Origin: DYCT01 sp051875715
GTDB taxonomy: Bacteria > Bacteroidota > Bacteroidia > Bacteroidales > Bacteroidaceae
DNA length: 12,729 nt
Reading direction: 5' to 3'
NCBI GenBank assembly: GCA_051875715.1
Contig: JBJEHD010000052.1
Coordinates: forward strand, 1 to 12,729
The position numbers and the translations under genes were made by a program. The first letter of the stretch is position 1, and each line of letters opens with the position of its first letter. The notes beneath the pieces were generated by a model. That model did no database searches, was not told the origin of the DNA, and worked only from the letters and a program-made list of their open reading frames with translations. Below, piece after piece: positions 12,541 through 12,729 of the stretch.

Positions 12541-12729
12541 TTAGTTTTCCTCAACCTCTTTGAAGAAGTCTCCTTCGACCTCGTTTCCGTAGACATCTTG
12601 GAATCGGATGGTGTATTCTCCTTCTCTATATGGTTTCAGGTCCACATAGATGGGTTTTGCGTTCTCGGATGTTTATTCCGTCGGTTTCTGCATCTTTTCC
12701 TCCAGCACATAGCGGTGCGGATTCCCTTG
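12541..12729 (-). pseudogene. C-terminal end of an unrecognised gene, interrupted by an in-frame TAA
   Basis: The minus strand enters from the right edge with an open frame reading QGNPHRYVLEEKMQKPTE, then meets TAA at 12675-12673. The same frame continues for 43 more codons to a second TAA at 12543-12541. That second part reads like genuine beta-rich protein (AKPIYVDLKPYREGEYTIRF, then QDVYGNEVEGDFFKEVEEN) and has no ATG. One base change from AAA, GAA or CAA would produce the first stop, so a nonsense mutation removing the C-terminus is the simplest reading. Alternatively the protein truly ends at the first stop and the rest is leftover. The gene sits 39 bases upstream of the lectin lipoprotein. 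Family unknown; most of it is outside the window. Confidence 0.45.

Overview
The window looks like a Bacteroidales chromosome (Bacteroides, Prevotella or a relative). The ribosomal proteins, AsnRS, PurB and MnmA all read as typical Bacteroidetes versions. Several upstream regions carry the Bacteroidetes promoter pattern (TTTG, about 19-21 bases, TAnnTTTG), and Shine-Dalgarno sites are not evident. I see no rRNA, tRNA, CRISPR array, transposase or phage gene. Species cannot be fixed from the sequence alone.

Layout. (1) 1-1002, minus: rplM then rpsI, six bases apart. rpsI runs off the left edge with only its last residues missing. A consensus promoter and a leader of about 117 bases with two clear hairpins precede rplM. 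(2) 1003-1309: a gene-free, GC-rich stretch with a 22-base perfect palindrome, a 22-base degenerate tandem repeat and a 16-base perfect inverted repeat. (3) 1310-4360: divergent genes for a small secreted DUF4488-like protein (minus) and a secreted family-9 pectate lyase (plus), the lyase ending at a strong hairpin terminator. (4) 4469-8717, minus: a housekeeping run purB - RluB-type pseudouridine synthase - asnS with gaps of about 50 bases. The pseudouridine synthase has an unusual N-terminal disordered repeat tail of about 200 residues. (5) 8875-9939, plus: mnmA, divergent from purB. (6) 9972-12729, minus: an accessory block of secreted proteins. In transcription order it holds a gene with an in-frame stop (partial, right edge), a jacalin-like lectin lipoprotein, an AT-rich region with a gene remnant, and two tandem paralogous secreted proteins of unknown family.

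Function. Blocks 1, 4 and 5 serve translation and purine synthesis: ribosomal proteins, Asn-tRNA charging, rRNA pseudouridylation, tRNA 2-thiolation and AMP/IMP synthesis. Block 3 suggests use of plant pectin. Block 6 is the least explained part. It encodes envelope or exported proteins, one of them probably sugar-binding, and shows duplication, sequence homogenisation and gene decay, as expected of fast-evolving surface loci. I did not find a clearly new defence or mobile system. The best leads are the paralog pair with nearly identical C-terminal halves, the lectin operon with its broken neighbour, the rplM leader, and the repeat tail on the pseudouridine synthase.
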